Positions 60,231 through 64,000 of a DNA stretch of 64,000 bases are shown in pieces. Position numbers and translations under genes: made by a program. The stretch covers positions 12,812,315 through 12,876,314 of the forward strand of contig NW_004454197.1 in assembly GCF_000283155.1 (NCBI RefSeq), in the 5' to 3' direction. This DNA is from Ceratotherium simum simum. Taxonomy: Eukaryota; Chordata; Mammalia; Perissodactyla; Rhinocerotidae. The notes under the pieces are model-generated. The model was not told the DNA's origin and ran no database searches. It saw only the letters and a list, made by a program, of their open reading frames with translations. Positions within the stretch are counted from its first letter, which is position 1. Every line of letters begins with the position of its first letter.

Positions 60231-61185
60231 GCCATGGAAAGTTCCGCTGTTCCCTTAGAGTTGATCCTCAGGGCTTGCCTTCAAGGCATCTCCTATCTCA
60301 CAACCTCACAGGTGGGCAGATGTACAGCAAAGCCTTCCTCGGAGCTGGGGGCTGTCCTACAGCAGATGGAGGTACCACACAGGGGTAAGCACCAGTGTAC
60401 ACCACCAGGGTACACTGGGTTCTGCACACCATGTCCACCCCTCAGCAAGTTCTCACTGGGCCAGATGGGGTTGTGGTGCAGAAAGAATGCACACACCACA
60501 GGGCACTTGAGGAGACCTGCCCCCCTCTCTGCGATCCTGGGGGCCTGTGACTCAAAGGATCTATGTCACCTTGTCCTCCAGGATAAAGTAATCTAAAGTC
60601 TGCTCCTGGGGAGGCAGGGATGCCACAGTAGGTAAGGACGCTGGGCTGTGGAGTATGAATTGGCTTTCTATCCACTCAGAATCCTGGAGTCTTGGCTCCA
60701 CTAGTGATCAGTTACACTGTCCTGTCCCTGCCATACTCCTCCCCCTGCCTCCCCCAACACACAGAGTCACAATAAAGGCCTCCAAGGCCCTCACTCACCC
60801 TCGCCCCGCCCTTCAGAAGCAGCCACTTTTATTATCGTGTTTATAGAAGTGGGAGCTGAAGCTGAGTGAGGCTCGGGAGACTGTCCGGGGCCACCCGGAT
60901 GGTAAATGGGGAGCTGGGCAGCAACCCACTCGTGGGTGGGTCTAACAGCCCTGTAAATTTCCCCTGCCGAGCCGCTCCTCCGAGCTCCCTTATCTGCAAG
61001 GGAGGCCGTGGCTGTGGGAGATGATGCGATAGTGTCTGTCTGGCCATAGCAGTACTTAACCACATTGGTTGAAACTGAATTAACGCTCGCCTCTTGTGAG
61101 GTAGAGGGGCCACCTCCCATGTGTTGAGGTTGGTTTGTGTGTTTTGAATGGGTTGGTGTGTTGGTTGATGAACAAGGCGTTTCCA
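60231..61185. other. WDFY4: Intron, no feature recognised
   Basis: No exon of suitable phase; a donor-like site at 60,796 (gtgagtgag on the minus strand) has in-frame stops upstream. Weak MIR-like words at 60,840-60,900. Confidence 0.4.
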
Positions 61186-61189
61186 GTCT

Positions 61190-61400
61190 GTTAAACTAAT
61201 AATCTTAATATTTTATTTTAATTGTAAGGCACCTATTCCCTTTTGTTCCTTTAACAAATCCAATTAAAACAGAGTACATTCAGAATTACAAAATAGATGC
61301 TATTAAACCAATAAGAAATCATAATCTTTTGTTATTGGGCCATGTGACCCCCTGGGAACTTTTGCTCCAAATAAAAGTTGAATTCTTATTATCCTCCAGG
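61190..61400. promoter_or_regulatory. AT-rich unique block, possible conserved non-coding element
   Basis: ttaaactaataatcttaata, ccaattaaaacagagtacat, gctattaaaccaataagaaa tc, gccatgtgacc (E-box catgtg): complex, non-repetitive, with two ccaat-type cores. The role is inference. Confidence 0.35.
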
Positions 61401-61639
61401 GGAAAGGGGCCAGTTTGACAGATAATGGCTTCCCAGGCAGCACAAGTGCAGAGCCACACTGGTGCTAAGGATGGAGAAGTAAATAATATTAGGGGTAGAG
61501 GAAGCTATACATGCATAATATCCCAGTAAGATACTTAGAGCTGCCTTGATCAGATTAACCAGATAATTGCCAAACGGAGTGAGCCTGGTCATTTCCATAT
61601 AGACACTCTGTGTGCTGCAGCTCTGGTGTCATGGGAAGA

Positions 61640-61800
61640 ATGTTCCACCTAGAAGCCCTGGAATAAGGTGAGCTGTGTGAGCTTGGATAAACCACTTTAC
61701 ACCTACCCCACCCCTCAGCATCCTTATCTTTGGGTGGGAGGAATATTCCTACCTCAAAGGAGACTTGTGAGGACTGAATGAAATGGCAAATGGGAGGTCG
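61640..61800 (+). repeat. MIR SINE
   Basis: gagcttggataaaccacttt, cctcagcatccttatctttg, gaggactgaatgaaatgg. Confidence 0.7.
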
Positions 61801-62989
61801 CTTTGTGAAGGAGAAGGCATGATGTGCCTCTAAGTGCTGATGTAAAGAATGTGTGTTTTTGCGGGGGTGGACAGCATCATACAACCGACACATGGAGATG
61901 CCCATTGGTTGGGAATAGCGGAAGTGCATCTCACAGGCGTTAGATTTTAAAGTGAGCCCATGTGGTGAAAATCAAACTTCTGGTGGCCTGCACACAGCCT
62001 CTCAGGGCCACTACACAGCCAGCAGCCCCCAGGGCAGAAGAGGGCCCCGTCTCTGGTGAGCACCTGGGAATGCCTTGGGCTAATGTCCTGGGGCCATGCT
62101 GGATGAAAAGCCTGTGTCTTCACACTCCTGTCACATTCAATGTGGCAAGAAACCCACACCATGGGCGGCGCATGGGGACTGGAGGGGCTAAGGAACAACA
62201 GATTCCTGTCTCCATCACCACCCTCTTGGGGGCACACACCTATTAAGTGAACTGGCTGGTGGCATTATGTGTACTCTTGAAACTGTTTCTCTCTCTCTCT
62301 CATTATCTATCTCCAAGCAGTTAAATGACTCCATTAATGCTATTAACATATCTTTAAAATGCATATTATTCAGATATATTTAGATATATACATACATATA
62401 TGTGTCTATGACATATAGACAATGTGACACCCTACACATTGGCCCTTGGGCAGTGGAGTGGACAGGCAATGGGCCAAGCTGAAATAGTTTCTTCAGGAAT
62501 CCCCATGTGCCTGGGGTCCCTCCAAAAGGTCAGTGGGACATCTGTATTACTGATCCCTACAGGGACTTTGAGCAAAGATTGCATCACCTTCCCCTCACTC
62601 TCCGAGCGGGCCAGCTGCTTCATCTGGAGTGCACGCCATTCCCCTTTGCACCGCCTGCAGGGGGGCCATTGCTGTTCCCTGGCTAACCCATGCCACATTA
62701 GAATGGACCTGAGCGAGTGTCTGGTCACCTGGAGTCTGAGGACTCTGTGACACTCCACGGTTCCAATGTCAGAGAACCCCCGGGGTGACCAAAAATGGCA
62801 ACACACCTTTTTGGGGACGTCGGGGACAGCAGCCTTAATTTTCTGTTACAGAGGTGGCTTGCGCCCTGGGAGTGCTCAGATTCCAGAATGTCTTCCTTTC
62901 CTTGGAGCCAGTGGAGGCAGCAATGTGCCCCCAGGAGGAGGCATCTCCTACTGCGAGAGTGAAGGCTACAGAGGGAGGAGAGAGAGATG

Positions 62990-63720
62990 CAGCATAGCAT
63001 AGTGGAAGGGACATAAGCTTTGCTATCAGACACATCCAGTTTTTTTTTTTTTTAATTTTTTGTTTATTGCAGTAACATTGGTTTATAACATTGTAAAAAT
63101 TTCAGGTGTACATCATTGTACTTCTATTTCTGCATAGATTACATCATGTTCACCACCCAAATACTAATTACAACCCATCACCACACACATGTACCGAATT
63201 ATCCCTTTCACCCTCCTCGCTCCCCCCTTCCCCTCTGGTAACCACCAATCCAATCTCTGTCTCTATGTGTTTGTTTATTGTTGTTATTATCTACTACTTA
63301 ATGAAGGAAATCATACGGTATTTGACCTTCTCCCTCTGACTTATTTCACTTTGCATTATACCCTCAATGTCCATCCATGTTTTCACAAATGGCTGGATTT
63401 CATCGTTTCTTATGGCTGAGTAGTATTCCATTGTGTATATATACCACACCTTCTCTACCCATTCGTCCCTTGATGGGCACTTAGGTTGCTTCCAAGTCTT
63501 GGCTATTGTGAATAACGCTGCAATGAACACAGGGGTGCATGTACCTTTGCAAATTGGTGTTTTCAATCCAGTTTTGATTTTGGCTGTGCTGTGTTGTCTG
63601 TGTGGCCTTGGAGAACTCACTTGACTTCTCTGCGCCTCAATTCTCTTATTTTAGAAATAGGATTGACCCTCTGCCTAGTTGCTGTGGAGGTGAGAGATAC
63701 AGGAAGGGCCCGGGAGCACG
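62990..63720 (+). repeat. MIR SINE, split by an L1
   Basis: The left half is 62,990-63,043 (gcatagtggaagggacataa gctttg). The right half begins at 63,576 (gattttggctgtgctgtg, ggccttggagaactcacttg, gcctcaattctcttatttta). The L1 interrupts it inside the tRNA-derived part. Confidence 0.75.
63044..63565 (-). mobile_element. 5'-truncated L1 retrotransposon tail
   Basis: Minus-oriented L1 3' end of the same subfamily as the copy at 1.8 kb, with its poly(A) seen as a T-run at 63,041-63,053 and the ORF2 C-terminus still readable ([21 protein letters not shown]). Target duplications atccagtttt at 63,034-63,043 and 63,566-63,575. It is 5'-truncated even earlier than the first copy. Confidence 0.92.
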
Positions 63721-64000
63721 CTTGCAACAGTTACTTTGGTACACATCACCTGAGTGAATGACGGAGAGCGGCTCTTGACATGATGCAGCGTTTCTGAAAC
63801 TGATGTCTGAAAACCCCCATAACCGTGGGGTTCCTGTAAGACGCCACCCCTGCTGTCTGCATCTCTCTCCTGCCCGTCATCATCATCTCTCCAACAGCTC
63901 TGCCAAGCGTCTGGTGGAGCTATTGCTGTGAGCTCCACAGAAATCTTTCTGCCTCTAGTTTGTCCCCTTCCTAGCAATCTGTCCTTCTGCACATAGGAAA

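Noticed and set aside
46000..64000. Nested LRRC18 gene expected from the human locus
   Set aside because: No plus-strand frame shows leucine-rich repeats; it probably lies beyond the right edge.

Overview
This window is mammalian nuclear DNA, most likely from an odd-toed ungulate (equid-like). The evidence is five copies of a tRNA-derived SINE of the equine ERE type and young, 5'-truncated L1 tails, set among mammal-wide fossils (MIR, L2, MER5-like, old L1, an RTE-clade piece). The species is inferred from repeats only.

The one gene I can support is the 3' end of WDFY4, on the minus strand. Fifteen coding exons run from 46,367 down to a TAG at 4,695. All splice phases join, there is no internal stop or frameshift, and together they encode about 655 residues: a 14-residue linker, a complete BEACH domain, and the C-terminal WD40 region ending in CWSAEG. 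The human protein is about 3,180 residues from memory, so roughly the N-terminal four fifths lies beyond the right edge, upstream of an intron of at least 17.6 kb (46,368-64,000) in which I recognise no exon. In other mammals WDFY4 is a large BEACH protein of dendritic cells and B cells, needed for cross-presentation of cell-associated antigen.

Layout, left to right. 1-4,290 is intergenic DNA downstream of WDFY4 and holds an old LTR-like repeat split by a young L1. 4,290-4,694 is the probable 3' UTR with an ATTAAA signal. 4,695-20,284 holds the WD40 exons. 22,838-45,168 holds the BEACH exons. 46,325-46,367 is a 43-nt exon. 46,368-64,000 is intron with L1, ERE, MIR and L2 pieces and AT-rich DNA. 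Several AT-rich, repeat-poor blocks (about 6.0, 33.8, 48.5 and 61.2 kb) look like conserved regulatory DNA.

No new enzyme, mobile or defence system was found. The unusual things concern transcript architecture: a splice donor lying in a four-copy 18-bp tandem repeat that offers in-frame alternative donors, a phase-symmetric WD40 exon flanked by complementary tetranucleotide arrays, a CA repeat 30 nt downstream of a BEACH exon donor, two L1 insertions with readable target duplications nested in older repeats, and an RTE-clade fragment.
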